Source: JAFGSZ01 sp964492185 (GTDB taxonomy: Bacteria > Bacteroidota > Bacteroidia > Bacteroidales > UBA10428). From it: a stretch of 14,007 bases of DNA. Location: assembly GCA_964492185.1 (NCBI GenBank), contig CAZBJH010000093.1:1-14007 (forward strand), given 5' to 3'. Made by a program: the position numbers and the translations under genes. Below, one piece after another: positions 6,929 through 13,934 of the stretch (the stretch's first letter is position 1; each line of letters opens with the position of its first letter). Under the pieces are notes generated by a model, which worked only from the letters and a program-made list of their open reading frames with translations, was not told the DNA's origin and did not search any database.

Positions 6929-7738
6929 ATGAAAAGAAAAACGGTTTATTTATTTGTTGTTCTGTGTTCAGGTATTATTATGCCACAGTGTTCCAAGGAT
7001 AACGGGGGTATTAACTTTTTTACTGTCAATCAGGACAGGGATTTTGGAGAGCAGTTGGACAGTCTGATCATAAATACCCCGGAGGAATATAATGTGCTGG
7101 ATGCCTTCGATTACCCGGATGCATATGATCACATTGAGGACATTATGAATTCCATATTGAATGCTGATGAGATCAAACGGAAAAATGATTTTGACTGGAC
7201 CGTACGTATCATCGATGAGGATATTTTGAACGCGTTTGCCGCGCCGGGCGGATATTTGTATTTTTACACGGGTTTGATGAAATACCTTGATAATGAAGCT
7301 CAGCTTGCAGGCGTTATGGCACATGAGATAGCACATGCGGACCGGCGGCATTCAACGCAACAGATGACCAAGGTGTACGGATTTCAGGTGTTGTTATCTA
7401 TACTGATGGGTGATGATCCTTCAAAACTGGCAGAGATAGCTGCAGGTCTTGCATCGGGTCTCAGCCAGCTTGCTTTTAGCCGTGATCATGAATATGAAGC
7501 AGATGAATATGCTGTTAAGTATACAGCAGATACTAAATATTACCCAAAAGGAATCTCCGGTTTCTTCGAAAAAATGAATGAGGCGGAACAACAGAACAGG
7601 CCGCCCGAGTTTTTAAGTACCCACCCTGACCCCGGGAACCGACTTGAAGCGATAGATGAGGTATGGCGATCACTGGGAAGCCCTGACGGCGGAACGTTTG
7701 AGAATGATTACTCGGATTTTATGGCTATGCTTCCCTGA
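6929..7738 (+). CDS. M48-family zinc metalloprotease, predicted lipoprotein
   Basis: From the ATG at 6929 the product has 269 residues. Its N-terminus (MKRKTVYLFVVLCSG...) is a signal sequence with a probable lipid-attachment Cys21 in MPQCSK, so the enzyme is expected in the periplasm, bound to a membrane. The in-frame ATG at 6911 would add six residues (MIIPEN) before the signal and is less likely. The M48 core is complete: the zinc motif HEIAH at 132-136, and HEYEAD at 187-192 where Glu188 supplies the third ligand and Asp192 the supporting residue. The C-terminal STHPDPGNRLEAI (230-242) is also typical of the BepA/LoiP-like branch, which handles misfolded outer-membrane proteins in Proteobacteria. 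That function here is inference. No TPR region follows, unlike BepA. It stands alone, 166 bases after hisF, and is convergent with the receptor gene. Confidence 0.9.
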   Translation: MKRKTVYLFVVLCSGIIMPQCSKDNGGINFFTVNQDRDFGEQLDSLIINTPEEYNVLDAFDYPDAYDHIEDIMNSILNADEIKRKNDFDWTVRIIDEDILNAFAAPGGYLYFYTGLMKYLDNEAQLAGVMAHEIAHADRRHSTQQMTKVYGFQVLLSILMGDDPSKLAEIAAGLASGLSQLAFSRDHEYEADEYAVKYTADTKYYPKGISGFFEKMNEAEQQNRPPEFLSTHPDPGNRLEAIDEVWRSLGSPDGGTFENDYSDFMAMLP

Positions 7739-7804
7739 GGAAGTTAATGAGCTTATATGTTTGACAACAAAAAAAGCCATGCTTTAATGATTCAACCCAT
7801 CCCT

Positions 7805-7827
7805 GCCGCAAGTCTGTGACTTGTGGC
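7805..7827. repeat. stem-loop with 10-bp arms and TGT loop
   Basis: GCCGCAAGTC (7805-7814) and GACTTGTGGC (7818-7827) are complementary except for one position that can form a G-T pair, with a three-base loop. It lies between two converging genes. It could act in 3'-end formation or be a copy of an interspersed palindromic repeat; no adjacent transposase is present. Confidence 0.6.
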
Positions 7828-7854
7828 TTCCGGCTTCTTTTGACCCACCCCTAA

Positions 7855-7870
7855 CCCCTCCAAGGAGGGG
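7855..7870. repeat. GC-rich inverted repeat CCCCTCC-AA-GGAGGGG
   Basis: Two perfect seven-base arms are separated by AA and preceded by ACCCACCCCTAA. The element is strikingly GC-rich within an AT-rich gap. It resembles intergenic repeats dispersed in many Bacteroidota genomes, but copy number cannot be judged from this window. Confidence 0.55.
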
Positions 7871-7903
7871 AATAGCTGCAGCTAAAAAGAAGATTTTATC
7901 TCA

Positions 7904-7967
7904 TCAACAATTCAACGATTCAACGATTCAACAGTATAACAATTCAACAATTCACCAGTTCAACATG
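7904..7967. repeat. tandem array of eight TCAACRAT-like octamers
   Basis: Eight consecutive 8-base units follow one another without spacing: TCAACAAT, TCAACGAT twice, TCAACAGT, ATAACAAT, TCAACAAT, TCACCAGT and TCAACATG. The period of eight is not a multiple of three, which argues against a coding origin. It is a degenerate microsatellite-like array; there are no spacers, so it is not a CRISPR. Confidence 0.75.
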
Positions 7968-8005
7968 ATCATAAGCCTCTGTTCAGCCAGGAAGATGCAG
8001 GTCCC

Positions 8006-10399
8006 TTAAAACATAATTCTATACTGCATCATGGGGAATATTGCCATCTGGTAAACATATTTTTCCGAGTTGTTGGCTTTATCGTAAGTCATGTAAAGCG
8101 GATTTGACCTGTTTGTAATATTTTGTACGTCAAAAGCCCATTCCTGTGACACTCTGCGGGAGTCCATACGGAAAGCGATCCTCAGGTCAGCCCTGAAATA
8201 GTCTTTAAATTTTTCACTAAAGGCACGGTTATGATCATAGCGGGCTTCACCAGCCTGGTATGATGCTTCAAGATCGAGAGGGGTATATCGTTGTCCCCCG
8301 GCAGCAGATACTCTGGCATCGACAACAATCCATTTTTTGTTTTTCCCGTCTTCTTTTTTGCTATTCAAAGCAAATTCTTTTCCTCCAAGAATATTAACAA
8401 CATATTTGTTGTCGAAGGCCGTTGAGCGCAGTTGCCCATCGCTGCCGCGATATTTGGAATCAAAAAGTGATGCTGTGAAAAGGTAATAGAAACCTTTGTC
8501 CATAAATTTTTCGAAGGTGATCTCCAATCCGTAGTTTCTGCCAGTTCCTCCCATTTCCAGCGAATCGGTAAAAAGAACATTCATACGGCTGTCGTTCAGC
8601 AGGGAAAAGCTGTTTGACTTGTTATCAACTGGTGCATCGGTAATATCCTGGTAATAGGATTCAATTTTCAGGCGAAGGGTGGGATTGATAGACCAGTCGT
8701 AAGCCAAAACATAATGATGGCTTTTAAAAAAGGACAGGGATGTATTTAATGTGCCTGTGATATCGTTTTGTATGCTGCCGGGATAATAAAAATGATATAT
8801 TGAAGGAAGCATGCTGTGATAGCCGTACCCGAATGAAAGCCTGTGACGGGTATTGAGAATGTATTTTATTCCTGCCCTTGGTTCCAGTGTGGTAAGATCA
8901 TTCAGTTCGAACAGCTGTGAATGTATTCCTGCATTTATTATGAGGTTATTCGTAAACCGGTATTGACTTTGCAGGTATAATTGCAGTAATTGTGCTGATC
9001 CCGATCTGTCAATGGAGGGCTCAAACCTTTCTTTATCAGCTTCATACACTCCGTCGCTTATGTTATCCATCATATGTTTATAATTAATCCCCGCGCGAAG
9101 ATTGAGTTTTGAACTGTATTTTTTATTAAGGTAAAAGGCAGCGATGAAATTAGTGGAGCTATAGTTGCTTCTCACAAAGGGGTGTTTTGACAGATCTTCG
9201 ACGTCAGTCGAATCAATATCATTACTGTTATGTATTGTTGTTGTTGCCAGTGTGAATTTTGTGTATGTGGAAGCATTAACAGGATAAAAATGATTTATTC
9301 CCAGTACGCCGACCTTATTTTTGTTATATATGTCAAGGTGTTCTTCGTTATAATAATTTACAGCTGTTTCCGTGGTATCTGTTATCCGGGACAGCAGGTC
9401 GATATGATTTATACCGCCCATACCAAAAATGGAAAACTTACCTGTGTTTTTCGTGGGAAAGTTGACCTTCAGGGCAAGGTCCTGATAATAAGGGATAGCG
9501 GTTCCCGTGCCGAATTCCATACCCAGCTTGCTCATCACCTCAAGGGTGGATAAGCGGTAATTGATGAGGTAAGAAGAATTATTTTTTTTGCTTACCGGCC
9601 CTTCAGCCCCGGCTTCAAATCCGTTAAATCCTATCTGGCCCAGGAATTCATGCTTTTTGAAATTGCCGTTCCGCATTTTCAGATCAAATACCCCTGAAAA
9701 GCAGTCTCCGTATTCAGCGGGGAAGGCACCGGTGAGGAAGTCGGAGTTAGCCAGCACATTGTTGTTAAGCATGCCGACAGGCCCTCCGGTCTGGCCAATA
9801 AAGCCAAAATGGTTGGGATTCGGGATTTCAATACCTTCAAGCCTCCAGAGCAGCCCGTTTGGTGAGTTTCCACGGATCACAATATCATTAACAGCATCAT
9901 TAGCCGTGCTTACCCCGGCATAATTCGTTGCCATACGTGCTACATCATTTCTGGCACCGGCAAAACGCTGGCTCTCTTCAACCGAAAAAGTGCGTGCACT
10001 GATAGTGGCCATGGTATTGTTAGTACCCTTTTTGTTCCCGGAGGCTTTTACTACCACCTCATCGAGGTTTTCCACAGATTCTACCAGTTCTATCTCCAGC
10101 ACCAGTTCTTTTCCCGAGGTGAAATTAAGGTTGGTAAGGTTTGCAGGGAGATACCCTACATAAGATATTTGCAGGTGATGCCTTCCCAGGGGAAGTCCTT
10201 TGATCTCAAAATATCCGTCAGGACCGGTAACTGTACCTTCAATGATTTTTCCGTTTATCACGGCAACGTTTGCCCCGGGAAGGGGAACCTGGCTTTGTTT
10301 GTCAATAACCCTTCCCCTTATGGTTTGTGTAAAATCCTGTGCCGAAGTTAATGTCTGGTTGAAAATACAAAACAGAAAAATAATACGCGGTAATCTCAT
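8006..10399 (-). CDS. TonB-dependent outer-membrane receptor
   Basis: The gene encodes about 797 residues. The ATG at 10399 is chosen because MRLPRIIFLFC begins a clear signal peptide ending near TSAQ (residue 21); the longer frame from 10474 adds 25 polar residues in front. A CarboxypepD_reg-like domain (about 26-110, with IRGRVID, PLPGANV and ISYVGY) is followed by NLDEVVVKA, a plug domain (about 125-245, with NDIVIRGNSPNG and LEGIEIPNPNHFG) and an outer-membrane beta-barrel ending in YRIMF with the C-terminal Phe expected for barrel assembly. It imports an unknown ligand using TonB/ExbBD energy. No SusD-like gene adjoins it and it is shorter than most SusC proteins, so a siderophore, vitamin or peptide ligand is as possible as a glycan. 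It is probably transcribed alone. Confidence 0.9.
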   Translation of the reverse strand: MRLPRIIFLFCIFNQTLTSAQDFTQTIRGRVIDKQSQVPLPGANVAVINGKIIEGTVTGPDGYFEIKGLPLGRHHLQISYVGYLPANLTNLNFTSGKELVLEIELVESVENLDEVVVKASGNKKGTNNTMATISARTFSVEESQRFAGARNDVARMATNYAGVSTANDAVNDIVIRGNSPNGLLWRLEGIEIPNPNHFGFIGQTGGPVGMLNNNVLANSDFLTGAFPAEYGDCFSGVFDLKMRNGNFKKHEFLGQIGFNGFEAGAEGPVSKKNNSSYLINYRLSTLEVMSKLGMEFGTGTAIPYYQDLALKVNFPTKNTGKFSIFGMGGINHIDLLSRITDTTETAVNYYNEEHLDIYNKNKVGVLGINHFYPVNASTYTKFTLATTTIHNSNDIDSTDVEDLSKHPFVRSNYSSTNFIAAFYLNKKYSSKLNLRAGINYKHMMDNISDGVYEADKERFEPSIDRSGSAQLLQLYLQSQYRFTNNLIINAGIHSQLFELNDLTTLEPRAGIKYILNTRHRLSFGYGYHSMLPSIYHFYYPGSIQNDITGTLNTSLSFFKSHHYVLAYDWSINPTLRLKIESYYQDITDAPVDNKSNSFSLLNDSRMNVLFTDSLEMGGTGRNYGLEITFEKFMDKGFYYLFTASLFDSKYRGSDGQLRSTAFDNKYVVNILGGKEFALNSKKEDGKNKKWIVVDARVSAAGGQRYTPLDLEASYQAGEARYDHNRAFSEKFKDYFRADLRIAFRMDSRRVSQEWAFDVQNITNRSNPLYMTYDKANNSEKYVYQMAIFPMMQYRIMF

Positions 10400-10906
10400 T
10401 TTTGTTAATGGTTGATGAAACAGTTTAGTTTGGTTTAGTGTATGATTTTCTATCATGGAATGACAGATAATCATATATTAAGTTGCATTATTAATTAAAA
10501 AAATATCATTTTTTGATTGCTTTCAAAAAACATACCATAAATATTTGTGAAAACATCCACAAAATTCCTTCCCGGAAGACGGGGTTTCGAACTGCCTCGC
10601 GAACAGTTAGGCCTTCTTTTTTATTCCCTGACACGTTTGTGGACACTCCGTCAGGTTATTTTTCACACAAAAAAGAAGGCAAACAGATCACAGTTCCGAA
10701 AAATTTTTGGAATTACTATTATATGGTTGTTAAGTTCAACAGACAATCAAAGCAGATCAAGCCTTGCTATAACTTTTTTTGATCGCTATATATCGTGTGT
10801 GTAGCTTTAAATTTAAAGTCAATATTGGGTAGTCCAAATCCGGTATTAATGGTCTGAACCTAACGCATGAATAATACAGGCTAAAACACGATTGAGATAA
10901 ATATTT
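10400..10906. other. gene-poor region upstream of the TonB receptor
   Basis: These 507 bases separate the receptor start from the end of the CPBP protease gene, both on the minus strand, so the receptor promoter should lie here. GTTTAG occurs twice ten bases apart (10423-10428 and 10433-10438). A nested inverted repeat at 10611-10680 is described separately. Two overlapping plus-strand frames of 89 and 85 codons (10513-10782 and 10547-10804) are open but show no recognisable domain and are not called. Confidence 0.55.
10611..10680. repeat. nested inverted repeat with 12-bp outer arms
   Basis: The outer arms GCCTTCTTTTTT (10611-10622) and AAAAAAGAAGGC (10669-10680) are perfectly complementary. 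Inside them CCTGAC (10627-10632) pairs with GTCAGG (10650-10655). The 70-base structure lies about 210 bases upstream of the receptor start. It may be a structured RNA in the receptor leader, a terminator-related hairpin for the CPBP gene, or a small mobile repeat; these cannot be separated here. Confidence 0.6.
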
Positions 10907-11758
10907 TCAGTGTGGATCCGTCACCTCTTTTTTGCTCAGGTGTGCCTTAATTCCTATATTGTTACACTGCTTTTGTCTTATTAATCGTATAAATTCCTTT
11001 TCTAAAAAATAAATGCAAATCACAATTATTAATACTGACCCCACCACTACAAATATTAAATTTGTTATACTTCCAAATATTCCTAATAAAATATTATCTT
11101 TCAATGAATCGGAAATTAGAAAATAACTCATTAAAATACTTGCTAAATTAGCTACGGAATGTATTAAAATAGGAAATGCTATGCTTCTTGCTTTATAATA
11201 AACCCATCCTGAAAAACTGCCAATTATTAGACCAAATACAAATTGTGTAGGATCTAAGTGCGTTATTCCAAAAATTAAACTAGAAATTAAAATGGATTTT
11301 GTTGGAGAATGTTTTTTTAATAAACTATCCAGGATTATACCTCTAAAAATTAATTCCTCAAGTATTGGAGAAGCAATTACGAATTGAAGGAAAGCAAAAA
11401 TGCCAGTTTGTCCTCCACCATTTATTAACGCTTCTTTGGCATTTTCTGACATCGGGATTAAAGCTGAAATGGGTGATACTATTCCACAATACAAAAATAT
11501 TGTTCCAATAATTACGAATGGAATTACGCGTATATTTTCAATTGAAATATTAAACGAAATGTCACCTGTCTTTTTCTTTTTAATTTTACATATAATCCAG
11601 AAAGTTATCCCTACTGACAAAAGGTAAGTGATGAGCATTGATGCTTCATATCCAATCAATTTGCTTGTCATGAAATACACTGGACTAAATATTATAAAAC
11701 CTAATATTAACATTCCACCGATTCCAAAGCTTTGAGCAATGTTAGGATAATTTTTCAT
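10907..11758 (-). CDS. CPBP-family intramembrane metalloprotease
   Basis: This 283-residue, very hydrophobic protein has about seven or eight membrane helices and the three CPBP (Abi/CAAX-protease) motifs. EELIFRG at 134-140 gives the Glu pair and Arg139, FGITH at 163-167 gives His167, and ILIHSVAN at 197-204 gives His200 and Asn204; together they form the intramembrane metal-type active site. A polar, basic tail follows from about residue 253. Bacterial members include proteases and immunity or scaffolding proteins, and substrates are rarely known; none can be inferred here. It lies 58 bases downstream of the methyltransferase gene on the same strand and may share its transcript. The DNA is markedly AT-richer than the left part of the window, consistent with accessory origin. 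Confidence 0.88.
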   Translation of the reverse strand: MKNYPNIAQSFGIGGMLILGFIIFSPVYFMTSKLIGYEASMLITYLLSVGITFWIICKIKKKKTGDISFNISIENIRVIPFVIIGTIFLYCGIVSPISALIPMSENAKEALINGGGQTGIFAFLQFVIASPILEELIFRGIILDSLLKKHSPTKSILISSLIFGITHLDPTQFVFGLIIGSFSGWVYYKARSIAFPILIHSVANLASILMSYFLISDSLKDNILLGIFGSITNLIFVVVGSVLIIVICIYFLEKEFIRLIRQKQCNNIGIKAHLSKKEVTDPH

Positions 11759-11770
11759 AGTAGATCCTGA

Positions 11771-11801
11771 CGTTTGTTGGTTTTATGATTGTATACAAAC
11801 G
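11771..11801. repeat. 7-bp inverted repeat between methyltransferase and CPBP genes
   Basis: CGTTTGT (11771-11777) and ACAAACG (11795-11801) are perfectly complementary with a 17-base AT-rich loop, in the 58-base gap upstream of the CPBP start. No T-tract follows in either direction. It may be an operator or a weak hairpin. Confidence 0.4.
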
Positions 11802-11816
11802 GTGTAAATTCGTGGT

Positions 11817-12653
11817 TTATATTTTTTTGCAATCAATTGTAACGAAGGGAACGCTTAATTTTATTAATCCGTCAGTCTTTGAACTACTATTTAATTTATT
11901 TTCTATTTGTTCAAATACTTTTTCATGTTTATCAGATGGAATTATCTCTTTCCACCCGTCAATAAAGGCAAGTCTGATGAAATGATGATTTAACATTGTT
12001 GTCCCATCCACGAATTTGTACTCAAATTTTTCATGGTTTATAGAATCAATTGAGAATCCATGTGACTTAATTTGCTCAAGATATTGGTCAATTGGTTTCC
12101 GTTTTTTATAAATCTGATTTTGCATTAGTTTTAATGAATTATCCAGTTGTAAAGCTGTTAAAACCTTCTGCATTGTCGAATAAAACTCAATCATGGTATC
12201 ATTTAAATTCATTGTCTGGATAAACTGCCCGTTTTTTTTAATAACCCTGGCACATTCTGATAACGACTTATCAAGGTCAGCTACATTATTTAATCCGTTA
12301 TTGCTTACAATCAAATCAATAGAGTTCTCAGCCAGCGGTATATTTTCAGCAACTCCACGAATAATTTCAATATTTTTGATTTCATAGAATTTAATTTTTT
12401 TCAAAGCTCTGTCAATTGCGGCATCCCATGGGTCAATTCCATAAATTTTTGAATCTTTACCCAATCGCATGGCAATTTCTGTTAAAGGAAATCCAGCACC
12501 AAATCCAATATCTACTGCATGAATTCCTTTCTTATATCTAATTCCATCAAGTAGTTTTAATCCAAATGGAGCTGCCCATAAGGGCAATTCATCATATACT
12601 TCAACAAGTCTTTCTGAATTATAATCCCAGTCTGTTTTTAAGTACTTCGTCAT
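11817..12653 (-). CDS. class I SAM-dependent methyltransferase
   Basis: The 278-residue protein carries a Methyltransf_11-like Rossmann fold. Motif I is AVDIGFGAGFPLTEIA (46-61), the glycine-rich SAM loop; the acidic end of strand two is IYGIDPW (70-76); AENIPLAENSIDLIVSNNGL (102-121) corresponds to motifs II-III. After the fold (about residue 150) there is a C-terminal half of about 125 residues without recognisable features, probably the substrate-binding part. The acceptor is unknown: small molecules or lipids fit this family better than DNA, since no NPPY-type motif is present. It is AT-rich (one 60-base line inside it, 12061-12120, has 17 G+C). A long perfect hairpin lies 45 bases upstream of its start. 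It may be co-transcribed with the downstream CPBP gene. Confidence 0.85.
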   Translation of the reverse strand: MTKYLKTDWDYNSERLVEVYDELPLWAAPFGLKLLDGIRYKKGIHAVDIGFGAGFPLTEIAMRLGKDSKIYGIDPWDAAIDRALKKIKFYEIKNIEIIRGVAENIPLAENSIDLIVSNNGLNNVADLDKSLSECARVIKKNGQFIQTMNLNDTMIEFYSTMQKVLTALQLDNSLKLMQNQIYKKRKPIDQYLEQIKSHGFSIDSINHEKFEYKFVDGTTMLNHHFIRLAFIDGWKEIIPSDKHEKVFEQIENKLNSSSKTDGLIKLSVPFVTIDCKKI

Positions 12654-12697
12654 ATTTTAGGCTTTTCATCGAATAAGCATTTAACAACCAATGTTTT

Positions 12698-12755
12698 ATG
12701 CGCATCGCCTATGTGTGCCCCTTTACATGCAGGGGCACACATAGGCGATGCGCAT
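12698..12755. repeat. perfect hairpin, 25-bp arms and 8-base loop
   Basis: The left arm 12698-12722 (starting ATGCGCATCGCC) is the exact reverse complement of the right arm 12731-12755, with loop TTACATGC. The outer eight bases of each arm, ATGCGCAT, are themselves palindromic. Both sides lack a T-run, so it is not a typical intrinsic terminator. It is GC-rich within AT-rich DNA and could be a non-autonomous mobile element, a recombination or protein-binding site, or a structured leader of the methyltransferase transcript. Confidence 0.9.
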
Positions 12756-12810
12756 TAGAAATCCGAAAAATACAAATTTATTTTAGAAATGAGTTATGCT
12801 TAAAACAGTA

Positions 12811-12834
12811 AACCTGTAGTTAAATTCACAGGTT
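12811..12834. repeat. 7-bp inverted repeat AACCTGT/ACAGGTT
   Basis: AACCTGT (12811-12817) and ACAGGTT (12828-12834) pair perfectly around a ten-base loop. The element lies in non-coding DNA about 55 bases from the long hairpin. Its function is unknown. Confidence 0.4.
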
Positions 12835-13205
12835 GCAACAACAGACAGCTGAACCTACCCCAATAAATGCTTTTCTGCACTCCTGGCAACGTGAAAAAAT
12901 ATGTGCCTGAAATTGCAATACTTGCAAAGATAATGAACTCGCATTGTACACTATTAAAAATTATGGGATTTGTTGTTATCACGAGTGCCTTCCGTACGAA
13001 TTTGCAATTTGTGTCTTACCTGGTCGGTAATATGTGAATAGGGTTACGGAGATATTTTTTTAAAGGCTCAATTTCACCTCCAAAACAACCCTTTGGGAAC
13101 CTGATAAGGGTGAAAATAGACTTAATCCACAGATAATGAGGTTTATATTTCGGTCCGGCCCTTAGTTATTCCCTATTGTTGAAAGGAATTACTTCAAAAC
13201 AATTA

Positions 13206-13907
13206 TCATTTATATAAATGTTTCAATGAATCCATCAGATTAGAGATTTCAGCAAATGGTTTATCGTAATGTTTAAGATAAATATTACTGTGAAATTCGT
13301 TGATTTCCTTTAAAACCGGTAATGTTTTTTTCCATCTGTTTGGGCTGATACAGGCAAGAAATGCATTATTTGCTTCAATCATGCGGGAGTTCGCTTTTTT
13401 TAATAACTCATGGCCGTCTTTTGTTAATATTAGAATTTTCGCACGTTTATCTTCAGTATCGGGTAATTCTTGCACAAAATTATTTTTTACCAGTCTTCTT
13501 ATTGTATCCATACCCGTTGTATATTCTACCAGATGAATATTAATTAGATCTGTTTTTCTTGCTTTATTTATTTTATCGATAGTATATAAAAAAAGGTATT
13601 CTAATCGGGAATTTAAGGGTAAACCTGCCAGATATTTCCGGATATAAAAATCTTCAAGCCGTGCAATCCTTATGATATATTCCTGAAACTGTAATTTTGG
13701 TTCCAGTTTGCTTAAATATAGTTCTCTTTCTGACCTTAAATTTTGATCATATTTTGTCTCATATTTTGTATTGACAATAGAATTCTCTTTGATTTGGGTT
13801 GCCATCCACTCCGAAAATTTTAAAAGATTGTGTTCTTCAAATTCTTCATTTTCGTACACTTCCCATAAATCTATTAGCTGCCTTATTATTTTGTATTTAC
13901 TCTCCAT
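13206..13907 (-). CDS. MarR-type winged-helix transcriptional regulator with N-terminal extension
   Basis: The 233-residue protein has a MarR-like winged helix in its second half. RLEYLFLYTID (101-111) begins the DNA-binding region, TTGMDTIRRLVKNNFVQEL (130-148) is the recognition-helix region, and DTEDKRAKILILTKDG (150-165) is the wing with the usual D-x-R pattern followed by LT-x-x-G. Residues 1-85 form a helical, charged extension not found in ordinary MarR proteins of about 140-150 residues; residues 75-95 may be the normal first dimerisation helix. MarR regulators usually repress neighbouring genes and are released by small ligands. No obvious regulated partner adjoins it, as the next gene on this strand is over 500 bases away. 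Its DNA is AT-rich like the other genes of the right part. Confidence 0.8.
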   Translation of the reverse strand: MESKYKIIRQLIDLWEVYENEEFEEHNLLKFSEWMATQIKENSIVNTKYETKYDQNLRSERELYLSKLEPKLQFQEYIIRIARLEDFYIRKYLAGLPLNSRLEYLFLYTIDKINKARKTDLINIHLVEYTTGMDTIRRLVKNNFVQELPDTEDKRAKILILTKDGHELLKKANSRMIEANNAFLACISPNRWKKTLPVLKEINEFHSNIYLKHYDKPFAEISNLMDSLKHLYK

Positions 13908-13926
13908 ATGATTTAAAACATTTTAA

Positions 13927-13934
13927 CAAAAATA
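13927..13934 (-). promoter_or_regulatory. candidate -7 box for the MarR-type gene
   Basis: On the minus strand TATTTTTG matches the Bacteroidota -7 consensus TAnnTTTG exactly. A clear TTG at -33 is missing; GTTTA at about 22 bases upstream is the nearest. The transcript would start roughly 13 bases before the ATG. AT-rich surroundings make a chance match possible. Confidence 0.35.

Larger units (their letters stand above)
7739..8005. other. repeat-rich convergent intergenic region
   Basis: The gap between the convergent M48 and receptor genes holds a short AAAGC/GCTTT hairpin (7773-7785), a ten-base-pair stem-loop (7805-7827), a GC-rich inverted repeat (7855-7870) and an array of octamers (7904-7967). 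A 62-codon frame spanning these repeats (7821-8009) has repeat-derived sequence and is not treated as a gene. Confidence 0.6.
12654..13205. other. gene-poor region between the MarR-type regulator and methyltransferase genes
   Basis: This stretch of 552 bases has no convincing gene. It contains the long hairpin at 12698-12755, a smaller inverted repeat AACCTGT/ACAGGTT at 12811-12834, and weak short repeats TTACC/GGTAA (13016-13030) and ACCCTT/AAGGGT (13088-13111). A 60-codon minus-strand frame at 12800-12982 looks non-coding. The upstream promoter of the methyltransferase should lie at the left end. Confidence 0.55.

Noticed and set aside
7904..7967. CRISPR array
   Set aside because: The repeats are eight bases long, directly adjacent and without spacers.
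7821..8009. 62-codon plus-strand frame
   Set aside because: Its sequence comes from the palindrome and octamer array (a period of eight), has low complexity and overlaps the end of the receptor gene.
8006..10399. SusC of a SusC/SusD glycan-uptake pair
   Set aside because: No SusD-like gene is adjacent on the same strand and the receptor is shorter than typical SusC proteins.
10580..10600. tRNA T-arm-like sequence (GGGGTTTCGAAC)
   Set aside because: The bases after the loop do not pair with the preceding stem and no acceptor or anticodon stem is found nearby.
12680..12800. integron attC site around the long hairpin
   Set aside because: A GTTAAAT core-like heptamer and a GCATAAC lie on the minus strand flanking the hairpin, but the inner boxes next to them are not complementary, the second heptamer departs from consensus, and no integrase is visible.
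12800..12982. 60-codon minus-strand frame
   Set aside because: It has no domain and no ribosome-binding signal, and lies in AT-rich DNA where chance frames of this length are common.
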